Source: Gammaproteobacteria bacterium
Lineage (GTDB): Bacteria; Pseudomonadota; Gammaproteobacteria; Enterobacterales; Alteromonadaceae
NCBI GenBank assembly: GCA_018222405.1
Contig: JAAFAI010000001.1
Coordinates: forward strand, 248,001-312,000
Length of the DNA stretch: 64,000 nucleotides
Direction: 5' to 3'
This document shows positions 1-9,180 of this stretch, piece by piece. A model generated the notes under the pieces. The model did not search any database. It saw only the letters and a list, made by a program, of their open reading frames with translations, and was not told the origin of the DNA. The translations under genes were made by a program, and so were the position numbers. Each line of letters opens with the position of its first letter. Positions within the stretch are counted from its first letter, which is position 1.

Positions 1-667
1 CTTGAAGTGTGGGTTGGTCTGCCGGCAAAAACACCTTTAGGCGGTCGGCTACCTTGTTGCGCTGGGCGTTGTCCATAGATGCCAGTAAAGCCTGCGGATC
101 AATATCGATACCAATGACTTCTTTAGCACCGAGTTTTAAGGCCGCGATAGCCAGGATCCCCGAACCGCAACCAAAGTCGACCACCGTTTTACCTGCTACC
201 TCTATGCCGTCCAGCCAGCGTAGGCACAGGGCAGTGGTGGGATGCGTGCCGGTACCAAATGCCAGACCCGGATCGAGCATAACATTTACCGCATCGGGCT
301 CCGGCACATCGCGCCAGCTCGGGCATATCCACAAGCGCTCGCCAAATTTCATCGGGTGGAAGTTATCCATCCATTCGCGCTCCCAGTCTTTGTCTTCCAG
401 CGGTTCCAGGCGGTATTTAAAATCCTTGCCAAGTACTCTGGCTTTTTCGAGACGCTTAATAATGGTCGGCATGTCGTCTGCGGCATCAAATAGTCCGACT
501 ACCTGGGTATCCGGCCATAACATCACTTCACCTGGTTTGGGCTCGTACATCGGGGTGTCTTTAGCATCCACAAAAGTAACAGCCTGAGCGCCATTGGCAC
601 TCATCATTCCGCCCACTTGTTCAGCTAACTCGGCAGATGTATCGATTCGTAATTGTAACCAGGGCAT
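1..667 (-). CDS. prmA: Ribosomal protein L11 methyltransferase, partial (C-terminus off the window)
   Basis: PrmA trimethylates ribosomal protein L11 using S-adenosylmethionine. The open frame on the minus strand starts at an ATG at 667 and runs off the left edge, so about 222 N-terminal residues are visible and the end is missing. Reading the strand directly gives a start MPWLQLRID, then the family hallmarks [14 protein letters not shown] and the SAM-binding motif [19 protein letters not shown], followed by the acidic loop [10 protein letters not shown]. The N-terminal substrate-recognition region (about residues 1-110) and the start of the Rossmann methyltransferase domain are present. In gammaproteobacteria this gene often precedes dusB-fis and follows accC; here accC is about 18 kb away. 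Identification is secure from the motifs. Confidence 0.95.
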   Translation of the reverse strand, partial: MPWLQLRIDTSAELAEQVGGMMSANGAQAVTFVDAKDTPMYEPKPGEVMLWPDTQVVGLFDAADDMPTIIKRLEKARVLGKDFKYRLEPLEDKDWEREWMDNFHPMKFGERLWICPSWRDVPEPDAVNVMLDPGLAFGTGTHPTTALCLRWLDGIEVAGKTVVDFGCGSGILAIAALKLGAKEVIGIDIDPQALLASMDNAQRNKVADRLKVFLPADQPTLQ

Positions 668-829
668 GGGATCCTCAGCGGTAGTGCGGAAAAGCGCAAT
701 TTTAACAGGGATGGCAATAATTGGTATCGGCGATTGCACAGCATAGCGATCGTTGCTCTTTTCATTTATGGTAAATAAAAACGTCGTATTAATAATAACA
801 AAGCGGAACAGTCCGCCCGGAGAGAAAAT

Positions 830-2452
830 ATGAAACAAAGACTGCTTAGCATTCTGCTCGTCTGTTTCGTTGTATCCTGTGCCACGCAAACTCAGCCCGT
901 GGTCGACAATAAATGGTTGGATGCACCGGTAGCTCAGCAGGTAGCAGCGATGAAGCGCGGTGAGTTAACTGCCGAAGCGCTGGTGGCTGGGTATCTGGCT
1001 CGCATTGAGTCGATCGATAAAAGCGGCCCGACGATAAACAGTATTTTGCTGGTAAACCCGAACGCGCTGGCTGAAGCCAGAGCAAAAGATGCGGCGCTCG
1101 CCAGTGGTGAGGCAACGGGCCCGCTGCACGGTATCCCGGTATTACTTAAAGATAATATTGAAACCCGGGATATGCCTACCACAGCAGGTTCACTGGCCTT
1201 ACTTAATAATAATACCCGACGTGATTCGCCGTTGGTGGCCAGCTTGCGTGCTGCCGGGGCGATTATTCTGGGCAAAACTAACTTATCAGAATGGGCTAAT
1301 TTTCGCTCAGAAGACTCCATCAGCGGTTGGAGTGCGGTAGGCGGGCTTACTCGCAACCCTCACGTGCTTTCCCGCACAGCTTGTGGTTCTTCTTCGGGCT
1401 CTGGTGCGGCTGTAGCGGCAGGACTGGCATCCCTTGCAGTCGGTACCGAAACTAACGGCTCAATTATTTGCCCGTCTTCAATGAACGGTATTGTAGGGTT
1501 TAAACCCACGGTGGGCCTGATCCCGCGTACGCATATTGTGCCCATTTCCGTGACCCAGGATACTGCCGGCCCTATGGCTCGCTCAGTAGCAGACGCCGCG
1601 CTGATGGCCTCAGTCATGGCCGGGCAGGATGAACAGGACGATGCTACTATGGCAGAAGCTCGACCAGAAGCCAGTGCGCTTGCCGCAGTTAACGGTAATA
1701 TTCAGGGGCTGAAGATTGGCGTTATGCGTTATCGGCAGGGCAACAATCCGGCTATTATTGCGGCGGTCGACGCGGCCGTGGAAAAGCTAACTGCCCTCGG
1801 TGCACAGGTAGTTGAAATCGACAGCCTTGAACAGCCGGAGGATTTCTGGGCCAAATCTTATCTGGTATTGCTTGCAGAGTTTAAAACCACGCTGAATGAC
1901 TATCTGTTGTCATCGCCGGCTGATTTGCCGGTGGCCAATCTGGATGAACTGATTGGTTTTAACCGCACGTCAAAACGGGAAATGCAGTTATTTGATCAGT
2001 CTATCTTTGAGAAATCCGCCGCCACCGAAGGCATGGCCGGTGAAGACTACCAGCAGGCACTGGCACTTGTGCGCAGCGCTACCCGCGAGCAGGGGATCGA
2101 CAAGTTATTAAACGAATACGATGTGGATGTGCTGGTTGGGCCATCTAACAATCCGGCTTTCTTAATCGACGCCGTATACGGCGATAACGCACCGGAAGGT
2201 TATGTGGGGGTTGGCTATCTGGCAGCCATTGCCGGTTACCCGCATATTACCGTTCCGCTAACGACGGTGAAGGAGTTACCGGTGGGATTAAGTGTAATTG
2301 GCGGACAGTGGCAGGATGCACGGGTGCTTAACACTGGTCTGGCTTTTGAACGCGCCAATCAGTTTATTGCGACACCGGCGTTTTTACCTAACCGGTTGCA
2401 GGCTGAATCGGTTAACGGTATTCAGTCTCCTTACCAGAAACCGGCTCAATAA
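830..2452 (+). CDS. Amidase-signature lipoprotein
   Basis: A 540-residue amidase-signature enzyme, expected to hydrolyse a carboxamide bond; the substrate cannot be told from sequence. A short hydrophobic leader ends in a lipobox (VVSCAT, Cys17), so the enzyme is probably a lipoprotein anchored in the envelope. The Ser-cisSer-Lys catalytic set is visible: the lysine in LLKDNIET, then the Gly/Ser-rich stretch [15 protein letters not shown] and the downstream nucleophile region around TETNGSI. The ATG at 830 follows a GGAGAG ribosome-binding site at 819-824. It is transcribed divergently from prmA and ends at a strong shared terminator. Export separates it from GatA, which is cytoplasmic and sits in a gatCAB operon. 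Confidence 0.9.
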   Translation: MKQRLLSILLVCFVVSCATQTQPVVDNKWLDAPVAQQVAAMKRGELTAEALVAGYLARIESIDKSGPTINSILLVNPNALAEARAKDAALASGEATGPLHGIPVLLKDNIETRDMPTTAGSLALLNNNTRRDSPLVASLRAAGAIILGKTNLSEWANFRSEDSISGWSAVGGLTRNPHVLSRTACGSSSGSGAAVAAGLASLAVGTETNGSIICPSSMNGIVGFKPTVGLIPRTHIVPISVTQDTAGPMARSVADAALMASVMAGQDEQDDATMAEARPEASALAAVNGNIQGLKIGVMRYRQGNNPAIIAAVDAAVEKLTALGAQVVEIDSLEQPEDFWAKSYLVLLAEFKTTLNDYLLSSPADLPVANLDELIGFNRTSKREMQLFDQSIFEKSAATEGMAGEDYQQALALVRSATREQGIDKLLNEYDVDVLVGPSNNPAFLIDAVYGDNAPEGYVGVGYLAAIAGYPHITVPLTTVKELPVGLSVIGGQWQDARVLNTGLAFERANQFIATPAFLPNRLQAESVNGIQSPYQKPAQ

Positions 2453-2459
2453 TGAAAAA

Positions 2460-2486
2460 GGCGACGTTACCATGGGTAACGTCGCC
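2460..2486. terminator. Bidirectional intrinsic terminator between amidase and HiPIP genes
   Basis: A perfect 12-bp stem (GGCGACGTTACC / GGTAACGTCGCC) with a three-base loop sits between the convergent amidase and HiPIP genes. On the minus strand it is followed by TTTTTCATTATT. On the plus strand it is followed by TTCTTAAAACTTTTT. Confidence 0.85.
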
Positions 2487-2510
2487 TTCTTAAAACTTTT
2501 TGTTCTGCGT

Positions 2511-2804
2511 TTAGCCAGGCTTTTTCACCCACGCACTACACCAGCCGTTGGCATTGATTTGCTTGCCCGGGAAGATGGCACATGGACGCCATTCTGCGCC
2601 GGCATCACCCTGAATGTACATGCAGTTTGCACATTTTGAACCTTCAACGGTGGATTTATGGGTGTATTTCAGGGCCTTCGCGGTGGCATCTTCTTCGCTC
2701 AGATGCTCCTGAGCCTGCGCACGCAGGGCTACACCGCCTAATGTCATGCCAATTAGCGTGGTTCCGGAAAGTTTCAGAAAATCACGACGATTGACTGATT
2801 TCAT
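2511..2804 (-). CDS. High-potential iron-sulfur protein, Tat-exported
   Basis: A 97-residue high-potential iron-sulfur protein: a small periplasmic electron carrier with one [4Fe-4S] cluster. The N-terminus carries a twin-arginine signal (NRRDFLK, followed by a hydrophobic segment ending ALRAQAQ), as expected for a protein exported with its cofactor. Four cysteines in the mature part (CANC, RPCAIF, NGWCSAW) have the family spacing, and the compact mature length of about 65 residues also fits. Its partner redox enzymes are not in the window. It is monocistronic, convergent with the amidase gene and separated from the next gene by a terminator. Confidence 0.93.
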   Translation of the reverse strand: MKSVNRRDFLKLSGTTLIGMTLGGVALRAQAQEHLSEEDATAKALKYTHKSTVEGSKCANCMYIQGDAGAEWRPCAIFPGKQINANGWCSAWVKKPG

Positions 2805-2862
2805 AATATTACTCCAAAAAAGTTAACGAGAATGATTCTTTTTTACCTTGGTCCCAAAATGC

Positions 2863-2887
2863 AAAAACCTGCCGAGGCAGGTTTTTT
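2863..2887. terminator. Bidirectional intrinsic terminator
   Basis: AAAAACCTGCC GAG GGCAGGTTTTTT-type hairpin with A and T tracts on opposite sides. It would end the minus-strand flavin reductase transcript that comes from 2959 and isolate the HiPIP gene. Confidence 0.85.
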
Positions 2888-2958
2888 GGAATCGCACATA
2901 TTTATTAGTTTCTACTTATACAGGTTAAAAATGGATCTACCAACTGTAATTCCCCATT

Positions 2959-3612
2959 CTATTGATCTGCATTAAAAAGCTGCAACGGCGTTGGCGGCTT
3001 TTCCGCTTTGGCATAGGCCATTTTGGCTATCGGGCTGGCCCGATGATAAGTATCCAGTCCGGTAATGGCTGCCAGATCGAGCGAAGCTATCTCCACAGTG
3101 CCATCTTCAGTGATAACGCCTGGGTCAACCTGCACCAACTCGATTCTGCCAATGACCAGCTCGGTATTGTTAGCCTGAATGGGCAGGATGTCTTCCAGTC
3201 TCAGGGCAATACGCAGTGGACTCTCCGCCACAAACGGGGCGGCAAAACCTTTTTCCCAAAGCGGCGTAAAGCCTGCTTCATTAAATTCGCTGATCTCCGG
3301 GTTGTAGCGGGCTGAGGTTTGATGGCCATTAGCATAGTGGCTAACCGGCAACGCATTGATAGTGAACAAACCCGTTTGTTTAATGTTGCCCAGGGTGTCG
3401 CGAGTGACCGTGTGCGGACGCATGACCATGCCCATCAGAGGCGGGTTAGCACCGATATGAACCACCGAGCTGATGATTGCCAGGTTAGTTTGCTGCTGCT
3501 CGTTACAGGTGCCAATCAGGTTGGCGCTTTTGTAACCTGACAGGCTATTTATAAAATTAGCGCGGTAACGCTGTGCCATGGCATCAATGCCGGCTGCATC
3601 AATGGTTTCCAT
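2959..3612 (-). CDS. Flavin reductase family protein (FMN-binding split barrel)
   Basis: A 217-residue protein resembling the flavin reductase/FMN-binding split-barrel superfamily. The segment NLIGTCNEQQQTNLAIISSVVHIGANPPLMGMVMRP matches the typical opening of these proteins, where a short strand pair binds the FMN phosphate, followed by TGLFTINAL. The fold is recognisable but the substrate is not, and no partner oxygenase is adjacent. It starts 2 bp after the stop of the small CPXCG protein at 3615-3806, so the two are very probably one transcript, ended by the hairpin at 2863-2887. Confidence 0.8.
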   Translation of the reverse strand: METIDAAGIDAMAQRYRANFINSLSGYKSANLIGTCNEQQQTNLAIISSVVHIGANPPLMGMVMRPHTVTRDTLGNIKQTGLFTINALPVSHYANGHQTSARYNPEISEFNEAGFTPLWEKGFAAPFVAESPLRIALRLEDILPIQANNTELVIGRIELVQVDPGVITEDGTVEIASLDLAAITGLDTYHRASPIAKMAYAKAEKPPTPLQLFNADQ

Positions 3613-3614
3613 AC

Positions 3615-3806
3615 TTATTCGTTCTCCATTTCGGCGCGGATATCGAGTTCGCCATTGCTATCGTAGATGGACACCAGGATGGGCTGACAACAAATCTGGC
3701 AATCCACCACCTGGCTCTGGCCGATATCGTTAATTTCGTCGACTTCGATATCATTGATAGTCATGCAGTAGGGGCACTCAAAAGTGCTGGCCTTGGTTAA
3801 ACTCAT
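3615..3806 (-). CDS. CPXCG-motif cysteine-rich protein
   Basis: A 63-residue protein with two CxxC pairs (CPYC near residue 11 and CQICC near residue 37), forming a probable zinc ribbon. The length, the ECPYC opening and the acidic C-terminus match the CPXCG-motif small proteins found next to unrelated genes in many gammaproteobacteria. Its role is not established. It is the first gene of a two-gene unit with the flavin reductase-like gene. Confidence 0.85.
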   Translation of the reverse strand: MSLTKASTFECPYCMTINDIEVDEINDIGQSQVVDCQICCQPILVSIYDSNGELDIRAEMENE

Positions 3807-3888
3807 AGTGCTTTGCCTTGGTCGTTGTTCTTTCTTGTTAGGCTATACGTATAACCGGCAAAGCTGGATTGAACAGGAGAGCAGATAG

Positions 3889-4188
3889 TTGGTCAAGCGA
3901 ATAAACAATGGGCGCTGTTGTTGTTGCGGGCGAGCCCACTGGCTGACCTTTCATCATTTGATTCCGCGTAAAATGCATCGGCGTAATTACTTTAAAAAGC
4001 GCTACAGCAAAACTGAACTGGCCGACGGCATTATGGTGTGTCGCCAGTGCCATAATGGTATCCATCGCTTTTATGACGAAATGACCCTGGCCAAAGCCTT
4101 TTCATCGCTTGAGAGTCTTAAAGCGGATCCGCGCCTAAGCGAATATTTTGCCTGGGTGGCGCGGCAAAAAATTAAACCTGGCGGTTAG
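3889..4188 (+). CDS. HNH-type small zinc protein
   Basis: A 99-residue basic protein with an HNH nuclease-like core. It has a CCCC cluster near residue 10, TFHHLIPRKMHRR (the double His expected at the HNH active site), and CRQCHNGIHRF for the second zinc pair. This layout matches small stand-alone HNH proteins. The chosen start is TTG at 3889, with AGGAGA about ten bases upstream; no ATG lies near. It is followed about 65 bp later by the VRR-NUC/exonuclease gene on the same strand, so the two nuclease-like genes may be co-transcribed. Nuclease activity is inferred from family membership only. Confidence 0.75.
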   Translation: MVKRINNGRCCCCGRAHWLTFHHLIPRKMHRRNYFKKRYSKTELADGIMVCRQCHNGIHRFYDEMTLAKAFSSLESLKADPRLSEYFAWVARQKIKPGG

Positions 4189-4253
4189 TCGAAACGGTAG
4201 AAATTTTTACTGAATGCTGTATATTTATACATGTTATAGGTTCAGGATCTGCA

Positions 4254-6389
4254 ATGCGAAAAACTCTCCCAGAACGGTACTACCTCGATCACTTTTATGA
4301 ATTTTTGCAATTTTTCGAGGGGGCTAACCAACCATTAGTTGATACCAAAACCGCGGCTTTTATTGAGGCTTTTCATGCACTGGAAAAAGATGATCAGTGT
4401 TTGATAGTGCGTGCTGCTAACCGCAAGTATCCGGTAGTGGTTAGCAAAACTTTTGACTACCCAGAAATTAACGCGCCATTAGAGCGGCTAACCCGGTTGC
4501 GTGAGACGGGCTGGTTTACCAGTATCAGCCAGGGCGACAGTTATTCGCTGGGCCAGGCAATGACAAAATCCGATCTACTGATACTACTCAAAGACAATGG
4601 CTGCCAGGCAAGCTCAACCTTAGCCAAACAGGCGTTAATTGATGAATTGGCAGGTGTCATGGCCCGTCAGCCGCTGGCGGTAATGGATGAGCTTAATGAG
4701 CAGTATTTGCTGCGCGCTTATGATGCGCCGCTCAGTTATTTATTGTTTTTGTATTTTGGTCATACCCGAGGCCGCCTTAATCAATTTTCTATGCGTGACC
4801 TTGGCGTTATGCGTACGCGGCAGGATGTCAGCCAACAGCTGGCAAGATTTGAAGGGCCGGATGCTGCTCGTGGAGCATTTTATTATGCGCGCCAGTTAAC
4901 CACTTTTAAGCAACTGAACGAAGAAGAGAAAGTGCATTTTTGTCTGGATACTGACGTAACCGTGCATTGCCCAATCGGCCAGGATTACCGCGATCGGGTG
5001 TTATTCCAGATGGGAAGTTACTGGCTGGCTAAAGACGCGCCAAAAGCTCTGGCGTATTTGCAACAGGCCGGCAGCGACCAGGCCCAGGAAAAGTGGTTGC
5101 GGGAGAGTTATAAACTCGGTCATAAAGATGCGGTGCAACAAGCGCTCGAAGCTATTATTGACGATCCCGCCTCAGATACACTACTGGCCTTCGCGGAAGA
5201 CTTTTATGCGCGTAAGTTTGATCGCAAGAGAACCTCTACCCTTACTGACATGCTGCGCGATGCTACTCACGTTGTGCAACTGGATGACATCCATAACCAA
5301 TCGGTTGAGCAGGGGGTTATCAGCTACTACCGCCGTCAGGGACTAGCTGCTTACCGCTCTGAAAATCAGCCCTGGCGGATGCTATTCGGGCTATTGTTCT
5401 GGGACTGGCTGTATGGTGAATGGGGGTTGGTGAGTGAGTTCGACCGACGCCCGCAGGTACTTCGCTACAATGATTTTTACGATCGCTTTGGCAGCGATAT
5501 TGAACAACAGCTCAATAAGTATTGCGCAAGTGCCGATACGCTGCACCGTTATCTGCTCAAACAAGCCAGTGCTCACTATGGCAAAGTAAACAGTATTTTT
5601 ATGTGGCGGCAGGGATTACCGGAGAGCCTCAAAATACTGCTTGAGTGCACGAGCATGGATAACCTGCGCCAGTTTCTGGTGCTTATGTGTAAAGACTACG
5701 CCAGCCTGCGGGATGGCTTTCCGGATATTCTGGTAGTCGATAATAACATCCTGAGGTTTGAGGAAATAAAAGCGCCGGGCGATCAGTTGCGACGCAATCA
5801 GCTGATCACCATACAGCGTTTACGGCAGTGCGGGTTTGAAGTGGGGATCACCCAGGTAAACTGGTATCACGACCCAATGCAACCTTACGTTGTGGTGGAT
5901 ATCGAAACGACGGGCGGACAATCTGCCTATCACCGGATAACCGAAGTAGGCATGGTCAAGCTGATTGGCGGTGAAGAAGTGGCTCGTTGGCAGAGTCTGA
6001 TTAATCCGCAGCGCCATATTCCCTCAAGAATTACCCAGTTAACCGGTATCAGCGATGACATGGTGGCCGGGGCGCCGGTCTTCGCCGAAGTAGCCGAAGA
6101 CATTGAGGCTTTTACTAAAGACAGCGTGTTTGTTGCTCACAACGTCAATTTTGACTATGGCTTTATCAAACAAGAGTTTGCGCGTCTTGATCTGGACTTT
6201 AAACGGCCTAAATATTGTACCTGTGCACGAATGCGAAAAGCCTTTCCGGGGCTTAAGTCCTATGGGCTGGGAGCACTGTCTGCCCACTTCGATATCCGCC
6301 TGGAAAACCACCACCGAGCATTGGATGATGCGCAGGCTGCCGCTGAGCTTTTACGTCTGATACAGCGTAAAAGTGAAGAAGCTAAATAG
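4254..6389 (+). CDS. FAN1-like VRR-NUC nuclease fused to a DnaQ-like 3'-5' exonuclease
   Basis: A 711-residue DNA-repair-type protein. Residues 1 to about 480 resemble the helical, SAP-like and TPR-like body of bacterial FAN1 proteins. At about 487-540 lies a VRR-NUC domain of the PD-(D/E)XK type, with GFPDILVVD and then EEIKAPGDQLRRNQ supplying the acidic and lysine residues. From about 545 a complete DEDDh exonuclease follows: VVVDIETTGG (D, E), AHNVNFDY (H, D region) and HHRALDDAQ (H, D). FAN1 family members cut branched DNA and help repair interstrand crosslinks; DnaQ-like domains trim 3' ends. The ATG at 4254 follows AGGATC weakly. Ordinary bacterial FAN1 proteins are about 550 residues and lack the exonuclease, so the C-terminal 160 residues are an addition. 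Confidence 0.85.
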   Translation: MRKTLPERYYLDHFYEFLQFFEGANQPLVDTKTAAFIEAFHALEKDDQCLIVRAANRKYPVVVSKTFDYPEINAPLERLTRLRETGWFTSISQGDSYSLGQAMTKSDLLILLKDNGCQASSTLAKQALIDELAGVMARQPLAVMDELNEQYLLRAYDAPLSYLLFLYFGHTRGRLNQFSMRDLGVMRTRQDVSQQLARFEGPDAARGAFYYARQLTTFKQLNEEEKVHFCLDTDVTVHCPIGQDYRDRVLFQMGSYWLAKDAPKALAYLQQAGSDQAQEKWLRESYKLGHKDAVQQALEAIIDDPASDTLLAFAEDFYARKFDRKRTSTLTDMLRDATHVVQLDDIHNQSVEQGVISYYRRQGLAAYRSENQPWRMLFGLLFWDWLYGEWGLVSEFDRRPQVLRYNDFYDRFGSDIEQQLNKYCASADTLHRYLLKQASAHYGKVNSIFMWRQGLPESLKILLECTSMDNLRQFLVLMCKDYASLRDGFPDILVVDNNILRFEEIKAPGDQLRRNQLITIQRLRQCGFEVGITQVNWYHDPMQPYVVVDIETTGGQSAYHRITEVGMVKLIGGEEVARWQSLINPQRHIPSRITQLTGISDDMVAGAPVFAEVAEDIEAFTKDSVFVAHNVNFDYGFIKQEFARLDLDFKRPKYCTCARMRKAFPGLKSYGLGALSAHFDIRLENHHRALDDAQAAAELLRLIQRKSEEAK

Positions 6390-6481
6390 CAGTAAATAGA
6401 TTCAGGTAAATATACTAAAGTTTTATATAACTTTTAGTAAAAATTTTTGATCTATTTTTAAACGAAGCCCATACTAGTATG

Positions 6482-6541
6482 TACACTTTCTAAGTGTGTA
6501 TGCGTTCTTGCTGTTTAGCCCACCTTAGGTGGGCTTTTTTT
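6482..6541 (+). ncRNA. Candidate small RNA (about 60 nt)
   Basis: A transcript beginning about seven bases after the CATACT -10 element would read a small hairpin (ACACTT TCT AAGTGT), a 16-base single-stranded linker rich in T, and then the terminator at 6517-6541. A terminator more than 125 bp past the preceding stop, with its own promoter-like sequence, suggests a separate transcript. It could equally be just the 3' end of the nuclease mRNA. No known RNA family was recognised. Confidence 0.35.
6517..6541 (+). terminator. Intrinsic terminator
   Basis: Perfect 8-bp stem AGCCCACC / GGTGGGCT with a TTA loop and a run of seven T. It ends transcription from the nuclease gene and from the candidate small RNA. 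Confidence 0.85.
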
Positions 6542-6760
6542 ATGCTTGTACCACTAAATCCCACCTTTCAATTCTTCTCTTATTTTTGATGCTAAATTTT
6601 GGTCAAATTAACCAATATTTGGTTTTTGATTTTTGTTTAAAAAATGACTCAACGTAGGGTTTTTATTTAAGTTATTGATAATAAATGAAATAAAAAGTTG
6701 GCATCGTCGTTGCTCTACCTTAAGCAACTCTCTCCCGTAAATGGTAAAAAGGAAATAACG

Positions 6761-7084
6761 ATGAAAACTTTCACTAAAATAGTAATGGTTGCAGGCTTAA
6801 CTTTCGGTGCAATGGCTACAGCCCAGGCAAATTCTCAATTTGTTGCTGCAGACGATGCGATTACTTCTGAAATCTGTGTAGTAGCTGCAAAAGGTAACAA
6901 GATGAAGTTACACAAAGCGATTAAAGAAGCAGGCTTAACCCGCGGTTTCGTAGAAGACAATGTTACCTGTAACGAACTGCCCATTGTTGATTTTGTTGAG
7001 CAATATGGTGACAACGTAGCGAAAATTAACCGTTACATCACCGCTGGTGATTATACTGGTACGCTGATTAGCCGCGCAAACTAA
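6761..7084 (+). CDS. Small secreted protein of the DUF3718 type
   Basis: A 107-residue protein with a clear signal peptide (MKTFTKIVMVAGLTFGAMATAQA) and a mature domain of about 85 residues with two cysteines (ICVVAAKG and VTCNELP) that may form a disulfide. The pattern matches the DUF3718 family common in Alteromonadales, whose function is unknown. I chose the ATG at 6761, preceded by AAGGAAATAACG, over an upstream in-frame start at 6698 because the signal peptide begins there. It is a single gene with its own terminator. Confidence 0.8.
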   Translation: MKTFTKIVMVAGLTFGAMATAQANSQFVAADDAITSEICVVAAKGNKMKLHKAIKEAGLTRGFVEDNVTCNELPIVDFVEQYGDNVAKINRYITAGDYTGTLISRAN

Positions 7085-7100
7085 TATGGTTTGTTGGCAA

Positions 7101-7130
7101 AAAAGCCCCTCGATAACTCGCGGGGCTTTT
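7101..7130. terminator. Bidirectional terminator between DUF3718 gene and dmpI
   Basis: AAAAGCCCC / GGGGCTTTT stem around a 12-base loop, followed by GTTTTTT on the plus strand and by TTTT on the minus strand. It separates the convergent DUF3718 gene and the meta-cleavage operon. Confidence 0.85.
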
Positions 7131-7149
7131 GTTTTTTACTCAGACAGGT

Positions 7150-7338
7150 TTATCTGACCTCACTGGCAGGCACGCCGCCAATCCCCCAGTTTGCCCTGGG
7201 AATTTCTGTGATGATCACTCTTACCCTTTCTTTTGGGGCATCGATAGAACGTGAGATCGCATCCGTCACTTCGCTTATCAGTTTTGCTCGCTGCTCTGCA
7301 GTGCGGCCTTCCAGAATTTCCAGATGTGCAATAGGCAT
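7150..7338 (-). CDS. dmpI: 4-oxalocrotonate tautomerase
   Basis: A 62-residue tautomerase, the exact size of the 4-OT family. Met removal exposes the catalytic Pro1 (MPIAHLEILEGR). The arginines that bind the dicarboxylate are present in EGRTAEQR and near residue 39 (KERVRVIITE). It interconverts the enol and keto forms of 2-hydroxymuconate in the dehydrogenase branch of catechol meta cleavage. It is the last gene of the dmpQBCDEFGHI operon, 9 bp after dmpH. The tail NWGIGGVPASEVR is typical of the family. Confidence 0.95.
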   Translation of the reverse strand: MPIAHLEILEGRTAEQRAKLISEVTDAISRSIDAPKERVRVIITEIPRANWGIGGVPASEVR

Positions 7339-7347
7339 AGCGCTCTC

Positions 7348-8145
7348 CTAAACAAACTTTGCTGATACAGAACCCAGATCCTGATAACGCACTGTGATGT
7401 TATCGCCTTTTTTAACGGCCACGGCTGCGGTGATACCACCGGTCATGATAAAGGTACCGGCAGGGATCTCTTCGCCGCGCTCGCCCAGCATATTAGCCAG
7501 CATGGCAACGCTTGAGGCCGGATGGCCAAGCACTGCTGCACCGGCGCCGAGCTCAACTACCTCACCGTTAATTTCCATTACAACGCCGAGGGTTTTAAGA
7601 TCCACATCCTCTACCTTTGCCATGCGACCACCGGTAATAAAGCGGGTGGATGAGGCGTTATCAGCAACCACGCTGATAAGATCAAATTTAAAATTCTCGT
7701 AGCGCGAGTCAATCACCTCTACTGCCGGAATAATAAAGTCAGTGGCCGCCAGCACATCACCAATGTGACAACCCGGCCCTTTAAGCGGTGCTTTGGTGAC
7801 AAAGGCCACTTCGGCCTCTATTTTAGGATGAATAAGCCTGGAGGTATCAATGTCACCGCCATCAGGCACCGAGAAATAGTCGGCCAAAAAACCATAAACC
7901 GGCGTTTCCACGCCCATCTGCGCCATCTTAGCCCAGGAGGTGAGGCCCATTTTCATGCCAACTACTTTATTACCACGGGCTTCTTTGCGACGGCGAATTT
8001 CCCACTGAATATCGTAGGCGTCGTCGAAGGTCATGTCGGGAAAGTCGTTAGTGACCTTGGTGATGTCATGAACGTTTAATTCGGCATTTTCAATGTGCTC
8101 TGCCAGAGAAAGCATCTGATCTTTTGTTAATGTGCGAGTGCTCAC
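7348..8145 (-). CDS. dmpH: 4-oxalocrotonate decarboxylase (2-oxo-3-hexenedioate decarboxylase)
   Basis: A 265-residue member of the hydratase/decarboxylase (FAH-like) family that decarboxylates 2-oxo-3-hexenedioate to 2-hydroxypentadienoate, using Mg2+. The metal-binding segment [11 protein letters not shown] and the conserved VIDSRYENF are visible. It is a paralogue of dmpE in the same operon, and the two enzymes form a complex in studied pathways. Its start overlaps the dmpG stop by four bases (8142-8145), showing translational coupling. DmpH rather than DmpE is assigned by position and by the KRDG-less N-terminus [13 protein letters not shown]. Confidence 0.92.
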   Translation of the reverse strand: MSTRTLTKDQMLSLAEHIENAELNVHDITKVTNDFPDMTFDDAYDIQWEIRRRKEARGNKVVGMKMGLTSWAKMAQMGVETPVYGFLADYFSVPDGGDIDTSRLIHPKIEAEVAFVTKAPLKGPGCHIGDVLAATDFIIPAVEVIDSRYENFKFDLISVVADNASSTRFITGGRMAKVEDVDLKTLGVVMEINGEVVELGAGAAVLGHPASSVAMLANMLGERGEEIPAGTFIMTGGITAAVAVKKGDNITVRYQDLGSVSAKFV

Positions 8146-9179
8146 TTAGCACCTCCTTCCTGTTGTGCCAGTAAATCCAGGGCAACGTCTACAATCATAT
8201 CTTCCTGGCCACCCACCATCCGGCGGCGACCAAGCTCAACCAAAATATCCACGGTTTTGAGGCCGTACTTTTGTGCTGCCACTTCTGAGTGGCGCAAGAA
8301 GCTTGAATACACACCGGCATAACCGAGCGCCAGGGTTTCCCTGTCTACCCGCACCGGGCGGTCCTGTAAGGGGCGAACGATATCGTCGGCGGCATCCATT
8401 AGTGCGTATAGGTCGGTTCCGTGTTCCCAGCCCAGCTTGTTGGCGTTAGCAATAAACACTTCAAGCGGTGCATTGCCCGCACCTGCTCCCATACCGGCAA
8501 GGCTGGCATCTATGCGGTCGCAACCTTCTTCCACGGCCACTATAGAATTGGCTACGCCTAAGCTGAGGTTGTGGTGGGCATGTATGCCAGTTTCGGTAGC
8601 CGGATCCAGCACATCCTTTACCGCGCGGAAACGGTCGCGAATATCCTGCATACCCATGGCACCGCCAGAATCCACTACATAAATACAGGTTGCTCCGTAA
8701 GACTCCATCAGCTTCGCCTGCTCAGCCAGTCCAACCGGCGTTTGCATATGGCTCATCATCAGAAAGCCCACGGTATCCATACCCAGTTTGCGGGCATGTT
8801 CAATATGCTGTTTTGACACATCGGCTTCGGTGCAGTGAGTGGCTACCCGCACAATCCGTGCGCCAGCGGCATAGGCGTCGTCGAGATCCTCAATGGTGCC
8901 AATGCCGGGCAGGAGTAACGTGGCAATCTGGGTATGGGTAAGGACATCGGCAGCCGCTTCTATCCAGGCCAGATCGGTATGGGCACCAAAACCATAGTTA
9001 AAGCTGGAACCTTGCAACCCATCGCCATGAGCGACTTCAATACTGTCTACCCTGGCTGCGTCCAGTGCGCGGGCGATGTCCTGCACGTTTTGAATGGAAT
9101 ACTGATGGCGAATGGCATGACTGCCGTCGCGTAAAGTCACATCAGAGATATACAGTTTTTTACCAGGATTAAAGCTCAT
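8142..9179 (-). CDS. dmpG: 4-hydroxy-2-oxovalerate aldolase
   Basis: A 345-residue aldolase of the HMG-CoA lyase-like TIM-barrel family. It splits 4-hydroxy-2-oxovalerate to pyruvate and acetaldehyde, which is channelled to DmpF in a DmpFG complex. The N-terminal [18 protein letters not shown] carries the metal-binding Asp and catalytic region, and the metal-binding HAHHN pair appears near residue 200. The length matches the family. It lies 1 bp after the acetaldehyde dehydrogenase gene, as expected for the channelled pair. Confidence 0.96.
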   Translation of the reverse strand: MSFNPGKKLYISDVTLRDGSHAIRHQYSIQNVQDIARALDAARVDSIEVAHGDGLQGSSFNYGFGAHTDLAWIEAAADVLTHTQIATLLLPGIGTIEDLDDAYAAGARIVRVATHCTEADVSKQHIEHARKLGMDTVGFLMMSHMQTPVGLAEQAKLMESYGATCIYVVDSGGAMGMQDIRDRFRAVKDVLDPATETGIHAHHNLSLGVANSIVAVEEGCDRIDASLAGMGAGAGNAPLEVFIANANKLGWEHGTDLYALMDAADDIVRPLQDRPVRVDRETLALGYAGVYSSFLRHSEVAAQKYGLKTVDILVELGRRRMVGGQEDMIVDVALDLLAQQEGGAK

Positions 9180-9180
9180 A

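Larger units (their letters stand above)
6390..6760. other. 371-bp AT-rich intergenic region with a promoter-like sequence and a terminator
   Basis: No coding potential is seen. The region holds a sigma-70-like promoter (TTGATC at 6447-6452, 17-bp spacer, CATACT at 6470-6475) followed by a hairpin and an intrinsic terminator, listed separately as a candidate small RNA. The rest is AT-rich leader of the DUF3718 gene, with a likely ribosome-binding site AAGGAAAT just before 6761. Confidence 0.6.

Noticed and set aside
2826-2844. Fur-box-like AGAATGATTCT upstream of the HiPIP gene
   Set aside because: Only an 11-base partial match to one half-site arrangement; too weak to call a regulatory site without other evidence.
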